A stretch of DNA of 64,000 nucleotides from Myxocyprinus asiaticus (GCF_019703515.2 NC_059387.1:34924877-34988876), one strand, 5' to 3'. Shown: positions 1-11,013, counted from the first letter of the stretch. Translations and numbers: made by a program. Notes: generated by a model from the sequence alone, not told the origin.

Positions 1-354
1 TATGAAGATAACATTGATCATAGACTAACCCATAGCACAGGAACAAAGACAGAGGAGCAGCTCCGGTTCCTAACAGCCCCCTCCAGGACTGACACCCAAG
101 AGCAACACCCAACAGCAAAAGTTCACCCGCAAAAATCGTCATTCCAGACATCATAGTCGCTAACAGTCGCAGTGAAGGGTCACAAAGCTCCAAACCTACA
201 ACAGATCAATCAAAAAACAAAAACTGTTTCAGAATTAACAGATAATGCAAACCGATGGCATTCTATTGATAGCTGAACGCCCATCTATCAATGGTAATGC
301 AGAGGACTGGCTGAGTCTGGTTGCTCTCAAGGTTTTTCACCCTCCACTACCTAC
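1..354. other. intronic sequence, nothing recognised
   Basis: This stretch lies downstream (minus-strand sense) of SLC22 exon 3, so it should be intron. I see no further SLC22 exon; the next one, expected to open with a conserved R-x-E-L-C motif, is probably outside the window. Confidence 0.4.
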
Positions 355-1046
355 TAGAGGTCGACCGATAGTGGATTTTGCAGATACCGATAACTAAGGT
401 GGTGGGAAAAGTCTGATAACCAATTAATCGTCCAATAGATAAAAAAATATAAAATTGTAGTCTTTCCATACAGTGACGAATATACAGCAGACATAGATGC
501 TACAGGGGTCCAAAATAAAAACTAATTCTTCAACCAAAATCCCACTAATAACAAGGAAAAATAAAAAAAGGTTTGGTCAATAACTCAGGACTTTTAATAA
601 GAAACAAGCCCGAAACACACTGAGGACTCTTATTTTGCCCAAGCTTTGCACTGTTACAATGCTCTATACTTCTATATTTAAGTATTTACCAAATTACCTT
701 TATATTCGCTCGATGAAGAGTTTTGTGTATATAAATTTCACCATTAATAAGGAATAAGGTATGTTGGAGTTGGAGACACGAGGCACGTTTCCATACAGTC
801 TCATTTATCTTTGCATGCTCTCACTTCAATTATCAAAATAACAAAATATGCACTCAAGTAAGGATAAACATAAGAATGAATATTGTCAATAATGAAAGAT
901 TTAGATCCAGCAAATCCCTGCGTGATTGTTTTTATTGCCTTTCATTATTGCAACTCATTTGGCATAGATTTCTGCCGATAACGATGGTTCCAAAAAGCAA
1001 CTATCGGCACCGATTAATCGGTAATGCTGATATATCGGCCACCGCT
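355..1046. mobile_element. MITE of the ACCGATA/TATCGGT terminal-repeat family, copy 1
   Basis: The left end reads agaggtcgaccgatagtgg and the right end contains accgattaatcggtaatg followed by gatatatcggcc. The same ends recur at 15815-16395, 30810-31229 and 52240-54303. There is no coding capacity. This copy is degenerate at its right end, so the boundary is approximate. It lies in the SLC22 intron after exon 3. Confidence 0.6.
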
Positions 1047-1500
1047 CATTCACGGGAAATCGTCCCCTCCACTGCAGATCTCAAATCTTATTTAGATTCA
1101 AAAATACTGCATGTCGTGCCATGTTTGAAACTGTTGACACAAAAGGCCATTGGTTAAATTTCAGTCTCTTCCTCAAACAAAAATATCATATAACTTCTGA
1201 AGACTTGCAATACAGCAGACTAAACTACATTTATGATACTTCATGGTGCTTTTTTGCTTTTTGGAGTTTGTCAGGTGTAGTCACAATGAACTGTAACTGT
1301 ATGGAAAAGAGCAGCGTGAAGATTCTGCAATGGACATGTACCATGTTACAGGTTTGGACCTACATAAGAACCGTTTTGGTTCACTCAGATATATTCTCAC
1401 AGGAATCAAATGTTTAATCTGTAAACCATCATCAGCACAGAACCCAAAACAAATAATAGAACCAGTGCTGACCCATCTGTTCTGTTTGTATTTGACTTAC

Positions 1501-1655
1501 GTGAGACATATAGTGTGAGGTAGACACCAGTGCTCAACGCAGCGAGACAGAAACGCATGGTGATGAAGACAGGCGGTGAAGGTGAGACACATACCAGCAC
1601 ACCAAACACCACCGTGAGCGTCAGCGAGACCAGAAGAGATTTACGCCTGCCTAAT
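1501..1655 (-). CDS. SLC22-family transporter, coding exon 3
   Basis: The exon runs from an acceptor ending TTTCAG to a donor GTAAGT. It joins exon 2 in phase: CG from exon 2 plus A gives Arg. The first residues complete the major-facilitator loop motif D-R-L-G-R-R between TM2 and TM3. Two hydrophobic helices follow (LLVSLTLTVVFGVLV and FCLAALSTGVYLTLY). The exon stops just before the expected R-x-E-L-C motif of the SLC22A17/A23/A31 subgroup. It ends after the first base of a codon, so a further exon is required. Confidence 0.85.
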
Positions 1656-1879
1656 CTGAAATAAAATCAGAAAGAATTCAACAAATACTCCCACTTTTAT
1701 ATCAAGAATACATTGGACTGAGAATCAGAACAAACCAAAAAAAAATTTAGATTTCAAACAAAATGTAGCAATATTATTGCGTAGCCTACATTTAAAATTA
1801 CATTCGGGGCTAGAGTCAAAACATTCAGGGCTGAAGCCCTGGAAAAATGACCTGGCGACGCCGATGGGGATGACACTGA

Positions 1880-2290
1880 CATCACTCAGCGAGTATTGAC
1901 GCTGACTATCACCCCTGGAGTCGCGAGTTTGAATCCAGGGTGTGCTGAGCGACTCCAGCCAGGTCTCCTAAGCGACCAAACTGGCCCTGTTGCTAGGGAG
2001 GGTAGAGTCACATGGGGTAACCTCCTTGTGGTTGTGATTAGTGGTTCTCGCTCTCAATGGGGCGTGTGGTGAGTTGTGCGTGGATTGTGGAGAGTAGCAT
2101 GAGCCTCCACATGCTGTGAGTCTCCGCGGTGTCATGCACAACGAGTCACGTGATAAGATGCACAGATTGACGGTCTCAGAAGCGGAGGCAACTGAGACTT
2201 GTTCTCCGCCACCCGGATTGAGGCGAGTAACCGTGCCACCACGAGGACCTACTAAGTAGTGGGAATTGGGCATTCCAAATTGGGATAAAA
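1880..2290 (+). mobile_element. tRNA-derived SINE, copy 1
   Basis: Forward copy in the SLC22 intron between exons 2 and 3. It runs from ctcagcgagtattgacgctg to gcattccaaattgggataaa. Like copy 7 it lacks the ggcctgggtag head and is preceded by catcact. Confidence 0.9.
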
Positions 2291-2595
2291 GTGGGCATGA
2301 CATATCTTTTTTATTTTACGTTCCTCGATGTTCACTTATAATATTAGCAAAGTTTTTTGCACAAAAAACATCACATATTTGTAAAGACATGATTATTTTC
2401 TACCCTCATTATGACCCTCCGTCAGAAAGGCTCGGTTTTGGTGCTGCTTAAATGCCGGACAGTAAATGCCCACAGTTACCCCCACTGATTCAACACGTCA
2501 TGACCCCTTTAATAGATCTAAAAAATGAGTGTCACATCATTGACCCATATCACAAATTTATCATGCAATTTGATATATGAACCAGTACTAATAGA

Positions 2596-2635
2596 CAGAC
2601 AAATAGATAGAGAGAGAGAGACAGACAGACAGATG
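2596..2635. repeat. short GATA/GAGA/GACA simple repeat
   Basis: A run of agacagac, atagatag, agagagag and gacagaca units lies within 20 bp of the exon 2 donor on the intron side. It is the same simple-sequence type as the large array upstream of this gene. Confidence 0.8.
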
Positions 2636-2648
2636 TTTGGTTTCTCAC

Positions 2649-2752
2649 CGGTCAGACATGTAGCCAAATGCCAGACTGCCAGTCAGGATGCCCAGTATGA
2701 AGCACACCTCCTCTACTGGAACCAGCCAATAGCGTGTGCAAACCAGATCCCA
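2649..2752 (-). CDS. SLC22-family transporter, coding exon 2
   Basis: The acceptor is TTCCAG and the donor is GTGAGA. The 104-bp exon opens with W-D-L-V-C, the hallmark found just before TM2 in organic ion transporters. It then encodes WLVPVEEVCFILGILTG and ends at S-D-R. The pattern V-P-x-E-x-V...L-G resembles what I recall of SLC22A31, with SLC22A17 also close. It joins exon 1 in phase 0 and exon 3 after two codon bases. Confidence 0.88.
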
Positions 2753-3329
2753 CTGGAACAAGACAGGAAGTGATCATTCAGTAACAGTGCCATGCAAACA
2801 CAATTAGCACTTTAAAAAGACTTCCTGTACATAAGAAAACAATACAGTGAACTTCAGAGACGCCCAAAAGTTTAGAGATTCCATATTTTTACTTGTATGC
2901 TACAGTGGCACATACACAGTAAGCAGGCTTAAAGGACATTTTTGCAATAATAGTGGTGTTTCAACTTCACAAATGTGTAATTAAACCCCACGCACAGCTG
3001 CAAAAATGCCTACGACATTATTCAACTCTACTGCTTCTAAAGAGTTCATATCAGGACCGCATGAAATGCACATAAGAGTTTATCAGCTGTGAGGAAAGTG
3101 ACTAAACCAGTTCTACTGCACACATGTCTAATCTTTAAGGTGGGGAGCATCTCTGGCTACATTAACTAACCATAAAGAGCAAATAAAACACTTGAACTAT
3201 TCCTTCAACTTTCCTCAAGGGTATGATATGCTTTTCTTAGACACAATTAGGGTTGCATAAAACTGTTTTCATTTTTCTAAAAATACCGGAAACCGTATGA
3301 TTATCTTGACTTTTGGTTCCGTTGTATGA

Positions 3330-3955
3330 ATAGCTCACCCATAAATTATAATTCTCTCATCTTTGACTCAACTTTCTGCCTTCTCAAACTTGTATGACTT
3401 TCTTCTGCAGGATGCATACTAATTTATTTTGGTATTCTGTCCTTACAATGCAAGTCAATGGGGTCCAAAACTTTCAAGCTCCAAAAAAAGACATAAACGA
3501 TTTATGTGGTTTAATCCATGTCTTCTGAAGCTATACGATCAGTTTTGGGTGAGAAACAGACTAAAATATCATTTTTATTTTATTTATTTTTTTACAATAA
3601 ATCTTGCCACAATCTTGATTTGAAGCTCGATTACACTTCGCACTTGATGCATGCGCATGTACAGCACAGCTGTCAATATTTATAGTGGAAAACAAGTTAT
3701 ATTTTGGTCTGTTTCTCATCCAAAACCATTTGTATCACTTTAGAGGAAATGGATTAAACCACTGGAGACGTATGGATTACCTTTATGCCTGAAAGTTTTG
3801 CACCCCATTGACTTGCATTGTATGAACAAAAACACCATCTCCATCAAAATATCTTCGTTTGTGTTCAGTGGAAAGAATGTCATCCGAGTTTGAGACTACA
3901 TAAGGGTGAGTAAATGATAAGACATTTATCATTTTTGGGTGCACTATCCCTTTAA
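3330..3955. mobile_element. TTAA-flanked MITE (TTAAAGGGATAGTTCACCC family)
   Basis: The right end reads tttttgggtgcactatcccttta with TTAA at 3952-3955. The left end is degenerate (tagctcacccataaatta). It lies in SLC22 intron 1. TTAA target duplications are used by the piggyBac and Kolobok superfamilies; I cannot tell which applies. Confidence 0.6.
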
Positions 3956-4140
3956 CGGACTACACTGTGTGTTTCACACTATAGATTCAAAAGAACCGGT
4001 TCATTTTTCCGCAGATGCGGCCGGAACACCGTACTTAAATACTCATAGTCGCTAGAGTGTTTCCTGTTGCTAAGGAACCAGAATCATTAGATTCCTTACG
4101 CTTCCCATCCCTACCAACAATGACCAATTAGAAAACACAC

Positions 4141-4596
4141 CTCTGTGACAATGTTATCCCTCAGTCCCTCCGTGACATTGTAGTCAAAGCCGGCTTTACA
4201 GTCCGTGAGCCCAGACGGCGTCCCGTTGACAAACACATACTGTTTGCACTGGTCAAGACCCTCGTCTCCTTTCTCAGCCCGTAATGATTCATTGAGCGCC
4301 TGAGGAGCGGGCGAGGGTCCTGGCAGAAGGCAGTGGAAGGGCGACGTCAGGGTCAGGAGCGGGTCAGAGGACAGCAGAAAGGACAGGAAGAGGTTGGGCA
4401 GTATGGAGAGGGCAATGAGGAACCTTTGCTTCTTACGACCCAAAGCCAGAACCATCACCTCTCCGGTGGGCGGCAGGGAGGGCGCCAGGGGGAGGCTGGA
4501 GGGGGCAGGGGATGACGGCGTGGGAGAGGAAGGGAGGGAAGGAGGGGGAGGTGGGCATGGGGATGGGGAGGCCAGTGGGGAAGAGGGTGATGTCAT
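4141..4596 (-). CDS. SLC22-family (SLC22A31/A17-like) transporter, coding exon 1
   Basis: This is the first coding exon of a 12-TM major-facilitator organic ion transporter of the plasma membrane, 152 codons ending in phase 0 at GAG|GTGTGT. Residues 1-46 are a Pro/Ser-rich cytoplasmic tail of low complexity. Residues 59-76 form TM1. Residues 80-150 are the large extracellular loop with Cys 89, 117 and 133 and N-glycosylation sequons at Asn 102, 124 and 140. The loop ends in IVTE, which joins W-D-L-V-C of exon 2. The start is the first ATG of the open frame. With exons 2 and 3 about 239 residues are seen; the remainder is off the left edge. Substrate is unknown, and several members of this subgroup are orphans. 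A GATA/GACA array lies about 290 bp upstream. Confidence 0.8.
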
Positions 4597-4689
4597 CGTT
4601 TTAAGTATTTTGTGTTAATGCGTTGTATGGTCCAGCATTACGCTCTCATCCGTCTGCTGATGAAACCGCCGGTGAAGAGAGAAAGTAAA

Positions 4690-4775
4690 GGGAGAATGAG
4701 AGAGAGAGAGAAAGATGGACGTCTGTCTGTGTCTCTCCCTCTCTCTCTTCCTCCACTCGCCCTCTGAGAATATGA
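4690..4775. repeat. GA/CT-rich low-complexity tract
   Basis: Runs of agagagaga and ctctctctc flank a ctgtctgtgtc block just upstream of SLC22 coding exon 1. It may lie in the 5' UTR or promoter. Confidence 0.7.
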
Positions 4776-4881
4776 GAGAAAACCACCTGCCAAAGAAAAG
4801 TTACAGTGACATGAAATCATATTACTACTGTATTTTGAGTATTTGAGTAAATCTTTTAAATAAATATTTCAACATTAGCAA

Positions 4882-5587
4882 CGATAGATAGAACGACAGA
4901 CAGACAGACAGAGACAGATAGATAGAACGACAGACAGACAGACAGAAAGAACGATAGACAGACAGACAGGCAGACAGACAGACAGATAGATAGACAGATA
5001 GATAGACAGATAGATAGAGACAGATAGATAGATAGATAGAGACAGACAGACAGAGAGACAGACAGATAGATAGAACGACAGACAGACAGACAGACAGATA
5101 GAACGATAGACAGACAGACAGATAGATAGAGACAGACAGACAGAGAGACAGACAGATAGATAGAACGACAGACAGACAGACAGACAGAATGATAGACAGA
5201 CAGACAGGCAGACAGACAGATAGACAGACAGATAGATAGGCAGACAAACAGATCGACAGACAGACAGATAGATTGAATGAACAACGGATGGTCAGACGAG
5301 CAGACAGACAGATAGACAGAATGACTGACAGACAGACAGACAGACAGACAGACAGATAGATAGATAGAATGACTGACAGACAGACAGATAGATAGATAGA
5401 TAGATAGATAGAATGACTGACAGACAGACAGATAGATAGATAGATAGACAGGCAGACAAACAGATCCACAGACAGACAGACAGATAGATAGAACAACAGA
5501 CAGACAGATAGATTGAATGAACAACAGACAGACAGACAGACAGACAGATAGATAGAACAACAGACAGACAGATAGAGACAGACAGAC

Positions 5588-5622
<35 letters not shown>

Positions 5623-5742
5623 CAGGCAGATAGACAGATAGCTAGATAGACAGACTGACAGAACAACGGACGGACAGACGAGCAGACAGACAGACAGATA
5701 GATAGAAAGAATGAACAACAGACAGACAGACAGACAGACAGA
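4882..5742. repeat. GATA/GACA (Bkm-type) simple-sequence array
   Basis: About 860 bp consist almost entirely of mixed gata and gaca tetramers on the plus strand. Longer units recur, for example blocks starting gatagatagaacgaca. The minus strand is open in all three frames (CLSV, YLSI and SICL peptides) simply because TCTG/TCTA tetramers contain no stop codons. It lies about 290 bp upstream of the SLC22 start codon. Confidence 0.95.
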
Positions 5743-6520
5743 CTTTTTGCCGGTAAACCGCATTCTAACAACATATTTGTGTTACAGTTTGTAATTGTAA
5801 TTTACATTTCTGACTGTGAAGTTTCCAGATGAATGATTGACATGAGTGAACATATGGGTGAAAAGAAAGAATATAAAAATGAAACATTAAACACACGAAA
5901 GAGTAAAATGAAAGACTGGATACATAAAAGAGTGACTAGATGAAAGAAAAGGTGAACACATGAAAGAACAGAATGAAAGAGAGCTTTAGGAATGTCAATG
6001 TTACATAAGCGGAATTATGGACAGAAGAACTGCAATAATCAAACTGCGAAAAAACACAAAACAAAACAAAGAAGTACAAACAGAAGCAGAATGATAATGA
6101 ACGTTATTCATCAGTCCGCATATGTACAATTCCTTTATTTATTTAAAGAACAACATATATTTAAGATGTATCTCACCGGCTGCTGCTGATCTCCAGACTG
6201 AGATCAATGTGAGACCAAAATGAGATCAGATGGTTTTACAGCAAAACTGATGGTTGTGGTGGTCCAGTCTGATGTGGATCAGAGAGGTTTTGGACTCGTT
6301 TGGCCCTGTCCAGAATAATAAATCGCTCTCCACTGACACAAACGCTTCATGCTTTAATTCTGCTGTTTTGACGCGTTCAGCTCGCCAGACATCACACCAA
6401 ACACACGCGTTACATGAATGTAAACGAAACGTCGATGCAGCAGCGACCAATGGACCAAACCAGTTCCTCTGTCGAGAAAAGCAGAGAGGCGGAAAAACTG
6501 GCACGACTGGCAGCGACAGA
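5743..6520. other. unassigned sequence upstream of the SLC22 gene
   Basis: A-rich stretches with several gaaaga/gaatgaaag motifs, then mixed sequence. I see no exon or recognised repeat. Confidence 0.35.
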
Positions 6521-6679
6521 GGGAAACATCGGGAGCATTCGGACGACATCGGGAACATTCGGCGACATCGGGAACATTCGGCGACATCGGGAGCATTCAG
6601 GCGACATCGGGAGCATTCGGGCAACATCGGGGACATTCGGGCGACATCGGGAGCATTCGGGCGACATCGGAAACTTTCG
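6521..6679. repeat. 20-bp GC-rich minisatellite, about 8 units
   Basis: Eight units of 19-20 bp with consensus ggcgacatcgggagcattcg are arranged head to tail. Differences among units are single bases (gagc/gaac, cgac/caac). ORFs over it on both strands are by-products of the repeat. Confidence 0.92.
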
Positions 6680-6969
6680 CTGAAGACGCAGCTGCAGTAC
6701 ACAACTACAGTCACTCGAGGTCGCCGTCAGAGCAAAATCGACTAAATGAAGTTTAAAACAATGTAACAGATGCAAAAATAAGTCTATTTTGTTTTGAAGT
6801 CTATTTCTGCTATATCAGGTCTGAATCATTACAGCCTCTCTTTCTTATGGATGTTCACATGGTGAACTGCTGTATTAAAAATGGTTTGATTAAACTGTTC
6901 ATTTACACCCTAATCAGTGTATCAAAGTGTAAAAACGGCACTGAGAATAATTGAAATATATCAAAACTA

Positions 6970-7400
6970 AAAAATGACTGTAATGAGAATGCTCTCCACC
7001 AGTCTTTCACATTGCTGTTGGGTGACTTTATGCCACTCCTGGCGCAAAAATTCAAGCATCTCGGATTTGTTTGATGGCTTGTGGCCATCCATCTTCCTCT
7101 TGATCACGTTCCAGAGGTTTTCAATGGGGTTCAGGTCTGGAGATTGGGTTGGCCATGATGGGGTCTTGATCCGGTGGTCCTCCATCCACACCTTGATTGA
7201 CCTGGCTGTGTGGCATGGAGCATTGTCCTGCTGGAAAACTAATCCTCAGAGTTGGGGAACATTGTCAGAGCTGAAGGAAGCAAGTTTTCTTCCAGGATAA
7301 TCTTGCACATGGCTTGATTCTTACATCCTTCACAAAGATGAATCTGCCCAATTCCAGCCTTGCTGAAACACCCCCAGATCATCACCGATCTCTCACAGAC
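6970..7400 (-). pseudogene. Tc1/mariner transposase fragment (element A)
   Basis: Read on the minus strand this is the C-terminal half of a Tc1 transposase. From high to low coordinates it holds VMIWGCFSKAGIGQIH, then FQQDNAPCHTARS with the second catalytic Asp, SPDLNPIENLW with the catalytic Glu, and the tail WHKVTQQQCERLVES. The reading frame shifts once near 7240. The N-terminal HTH and first Asp are absent, so it is dead. Confidence 0.9.
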
Positions 7401-7519
7401 TCTGAGGATTGGTTTTTCCAGCAGGACAATGCTCCATGCCACACAGCCAGGTCAATCAAGGTGTGGATGGAGGACCACCGGATCAAGACCCCATCATGGC
7501 CAACCCAATCTCCAGACCT
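7133..7519. repeat. fold-back: 119-bp inverted duplication of Tc1 element A
   Basis: 7133-7251 and 7400-7519 are near-perfect reverse complements with a 148-bp spacer. Both arms carry the transposase segment with HTARS and SPDL. The right arm ends exactly where the left terminal repeat of the next Tc1 element begins, at about 7520. Confidence 0.88.
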
Positions 7520-7520
7520 A

Positions 7521-9024
7521 ATAGATAAATTCAATGCACACAGACTGAAGTAGTTTAAGTCTTTGGTTCTTTTAATTGTGATGATTTTGGCTCACATTTA
7601 ACAAAAACCCACCAATTCACTATCTCAAAAAATTAGAATACATCATAAGACCAATAAAAAAACATTTTTTTAGTGAATTGTTGGCCTTCTGGAAAGTATG
7701 TTCATTTACTGTATATGTACTCAATACTTGGTAGGGGCTCCTTTTGCTTTAATTACTGCCTCAATTCGGCGTGGCATGGAGGTGATCAGTTTGTGGCACT
7801 GCTGAGGTGGTATGGAAGCCCAGGTTTCTTTGACAGTGGCCTTCAGCTCATCTGCACTTTTTGGTCTCTTGTTTCTCATTTTCCTCTTGACAATACCCCA
7901 TAGATTCTCTATGGGGTTCAGGTCTGGTGAGTTTGCTGGCCAGTCAAGCACACCAACACCATGGTCATTTAACCAACTTTTGGTGCTTTTGGCAGTGTGG
8001 GCAGGTGCCAAATCCTGCTGGAAAATGAAATCAGCATCTTTAAAAAGCTGGTCAGCAGAAGGAAGCATGAAGTGCTCCAAAATTTCTTGGTAAACGCGTG
8101 CAGTGACTTTGGTTTTCAAAAACACAATGGACCAACACCAGCAGATGACATTGCACCCCAAATCATCACAGACTGTGGAAACTTAACACTGGACTTCAAG
8201 CAACTTGGGCTATGAGCTTCTCCACCCTTCCTCCAGACTCTAGGACCTTGGTTTCCAAATGAAATACAAAACTTGCTCTCATCTGAAAAGAGGACTTTGG
8301 ACCACTGGGCAACAGTCCAGTTCTTCTTCTCCTTAGCCCAGGTAAGACGCCTCTGACGTTGTCTGTGGTTCAGGAGTGGCTTAACAAGAGGAATACGACA
8401 ACTGTAGCCAAATTCCTTGACACGTCTGTGTGTGGTGGCTCTTGATGCCTTGACCCCAGCCTCAGTCCATTCCTTGTGAAGTTCACCCAAATTCTTGAAT
8501 CGATTTTGCTTGACAATCCTCATAAGGCTGCGGTTCTCTCGGTTGGTTGTGCATTTTTTTCTTCCACACTTTTTCCTTCCACTCAACTTTCTGTTAACAT
8601 GCTTGGATACAGCACTCTGTGAACAGCCAGCTTCTTTGGCAATGAATGTTTGTGGCTTACCCTCCTTGTGAAGGGTGTCAATGATTGTCTTCTGGACAAC
8701 TGTCAGATCAGCAGTCTTCCCCATGATTGTGTAGCCTAGTGAACCAAACTGAGAGACCATTTTGAAGGCTCAGGAACCCTTTGCAGGTGTTTTGAGTTGA
8801 TTAGCTGATTGGCATGTCACCATATTCTAATTTTTTGAGATAGTGAATTGGTGGGTTTTTGTTAAATGTGAGCCAAAATCATCACAGTTAAAAGAACCAA
8901 AGACTTAAACTACTTCAGTCTGTGTGCATTGAATTTATTTAATACACGAGTTTCACAATTTGAGTTGAATTACTGAAATAAATGAACTTTTCCACGACAT
9001 TCTAATTTATTGAGATGCCCCTGT
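7521..9024 (-). mobile_element. Tc1/mariner element B, left end truncated
   Basis: The right terminal inverted repeat runs from about 8822 to 9024 and ends in gagatgcccctgta. The left repeat (7521-7642) is its reverse complement but lacks the outer ~80 bp because it abuts the fold-back of element A. The inner TIR motif is ctatctcaaaaaattagaat. Between the repeats lies one transposase gene on the minus strand. Confidence 0.9.
7721..8760 (-). pseudogene. Tc1 transposase, full length but for one frameshift
   Basis: The protein starts near MGKTADLTVVQKTIIDTL. An HTH follows (FIAKEAGCSQSAVSKHVN), then a basic GRKKCGRKK stretch. The catalytic triad is in place: Asp in LFSDESKF, Asp in FQQDLAPAHTAK, and Glu in SPDLNPIENLWG. 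There are 34 residues between the second Asp and the Glu, the DD34E pattern of Tc1. The only lesion I see is a frameshift at the A-run 8118-8122 (five bases where the frame needs six). The C-terminus ends KAKGAPTKY. Confidence 0.9.
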
Positions 9025-9039
9025 ATGAGTTAACTTGAT

Positions 9040-9424
9040 TTTAGTGTGATAAAATCACTAACCTTTTCCATATAAAGTTATAGCAGGGTTATAGCCAATT
9101 TTACAATTTGGTTGCCATGACAATAACCCTAAAACTCTAAATCATCTGTAAAAGCGATGATTTAAACAACTTCACAGCTCAAATAATACGAGTTTTAACA
9201 GAATAATTAATGTAAGTGCTTTTATAAAATTATAAGCGTCACATTTCTGCCTTTAAACCCTCCAAAAATTGGCCCCATTGACTTCCATTGTAAGTGTCTC
9301 ACTGTAACACAGATTTGTGCTTTTTTAAAGAAAATGAGGGATGAGTCGAAATAATTTTTGTGTTTTATGCCACAAATGCTGTCGATTGAGCTTAACTTGC
9401 ACTGAACCCGGAATATTCCTTTAA
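9040..9424 (-). mobile_element. half copy of a palindromic TTAA MITE (AGGAATATTCC family)
   Basis: The right end reads acccggaatattccttta with TTAA at 9421-9424. Internal landmarks are ccccattgacttccattg and gctgtcgattgagctt. Only one arm of the normally two-armed element is present, beginning just after Tc1 element B. Related copies are at 10790, 20943, 37015 and 56216. Confidence 0.75.
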
Positions 9425-9839
9425 TTGTCACTAAAATAATGTCACAATGCAAAAGGTCTAAATTGTCCTAAAAAGGCTTTGTTTTCTTTGTGCAAAATAC
9501 AAACACATTTATTATTATTATTATTATTCAGGAGTAAAATATGTCCCAGATTTTTTTTTTGTCTATGTTAAACTACCTCTTTATCTATTATGTTCAAGAT
9601 CTTGGCCATTTCTGGATCAAGCCAATTTTCTAGAAATGTGCGTCTTCTTTAATCTCTAATTTTTATACTAACCAAAAAAGTACCAAAACGTACCACTGTA
9701 ATACCATGTTTAGTCTGGACACGTGCATGATAGTACCATCAAATCATCTTTTCACTAAAAATGTTATGCTGATAGCCTAATATAATCTGTAATAAAAAAA
9801 TAGTATCTATAAGTACTTATAGAGAACGTTGGCTGATGG

Positions 9840-9844
<5 letters not shown>

Positions 9845-9870
<26 letters not shown>

Positions 9871-9871
9871 A
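9845..9871. repeat. (TA)n microsatellite
   Basis: About 13 TA units. Confidence 0.9.
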
Positions 9872-9904
9872 AACCAAAAACTAACGTTCCCACAACATTC
9901 TGGG

Positions 9905-10780
9905 AACCAAAAATTGTTAGCTGGGATTAAATTAGACAAATGTAAAATACAAGCATTTTCAACAGTCATTTGGGCCCCATTGTATATAATGCAAATAATA
10001 ATAATAATAATTATTACTGTTACTATCATGTTTTGGATCAATTCAATCAGATGTTGGGAGTTTGTCTTAGTGCCTGTTCTCTTGCACTGTGTTGAGTAAC
10101 AGACTCTCAGTTGACACATACTCTTTCCTCACACTGTGGCGAGATTTCAGGCCTGGGACCGCAGATTGCTCCACAACCATACGGTATAAAGTTACAACAC
10201 ACAATCATTTGAGCATCTTTTGTTTGTGAATTAATTAATGTCAAGGCTCCCTTATTTACAGACTGCTTTAGTGGACAACAGCCATGATGGCCACTGCATT
10301 CATCTGTATTTCTCTTGTTCCTTGTTCAGTCAGGCGTGTTATCAGCATCAGTCATCTGCTGTTACATGTAGCCATTGCTAGATAGATGAGTGCCAAGCCA
10401 ACACACGAGATAAACCCTGCAAAATCACCCACTTCCCGCTCTATCAGTGTCCTCTGCCTGCAGTGGAAGCCACAGGAAGACTTGAACGCCCCCGTTCAGT
10501 GATGCTATCACCAGCACGCTGTCCCGCATGGTGTTGAAATCTCATCTGTCCCATTGAAGCTGGGCCTGAGCTCCTCTAACTCAAATAACCATGTCATTGT
10601 GTCCGTTTGAAAGGAGGAAAGATGACTTTCTGTTATTGTGTTGGCCAATATATCGCAATCTCCAATCAATGCAGATTTCAGTGGACCAAAATCATTTTAC
10701 AAATAACCAAAATAACCACTTTGATGATCATAAAAAAGCAGTTTATCTGAGTATGAAATAATGGTTGGACACCATCTTAA
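9905..10780. other. intergenic sequence, nothing recognised
   Basis: No exon-like ORF, RNA gene or known repeat recognised. A short (aat)n run occurs near 9990. Confidence 0.35.
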
Positions 10781-10789
10781 AATTCAGGT

Positions 10790-11013
10790 GGGAAATCTGT
10801 GTTCCAGTGAGACATTTACAATGGGGACAGTTTTTAAAGGCAGAAATGTGAAGCTTATAATTTTATAAAAACACTTACATTAATTCTTCTGTTAAAACTC
10901 ATGTATTATTTGAGCTGTTAAGTTCCTTAAATTGTTGTTTAAATGAAAGTTATGCCACAAATGCTGTCGATTGAGCTGAACTTGTGCTGAACCCAGAATA
11001 TTGAATCCTTTAA
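10790..11013 (-). mobile_element. partial palindromic TTAA MITE (AGGAATATTCC family)
   Basis: It shares aatctgtgttccagtgagac, gtgaagcttataatttt and gctgtcgattgagctgaac with the other copies and ends near TTAA at 11010-11013. Confidence 0.7.

Noticed and set aside
1968..2303. Recurring ORF family with MPNSHYLVGP...SRDSLCMTPRRLTACGG
   Set aside because: It occurs antisense on most SINE copies (2.0, 17.0, 19.7, 32.5, 50.7, 63.3 kb) with frameshifts between them, so it is a by-product of the SINE sequence.
4825..5774. Minus-strand ORFs of 160-312 codons rich in SVCLS/YLSI
   Set aside because: They cover the GATA/GACA array; the tetramers lack stop codons in every frame, so long ORFs are expected by composition.
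6226..6775. Overlapping ORFs of 80-163 codons on both strands
   Set aside because: They overlie the 20-bp minisatellite; repeated RCRPNAPDV-type peptides simply mirror the DNA repeat.
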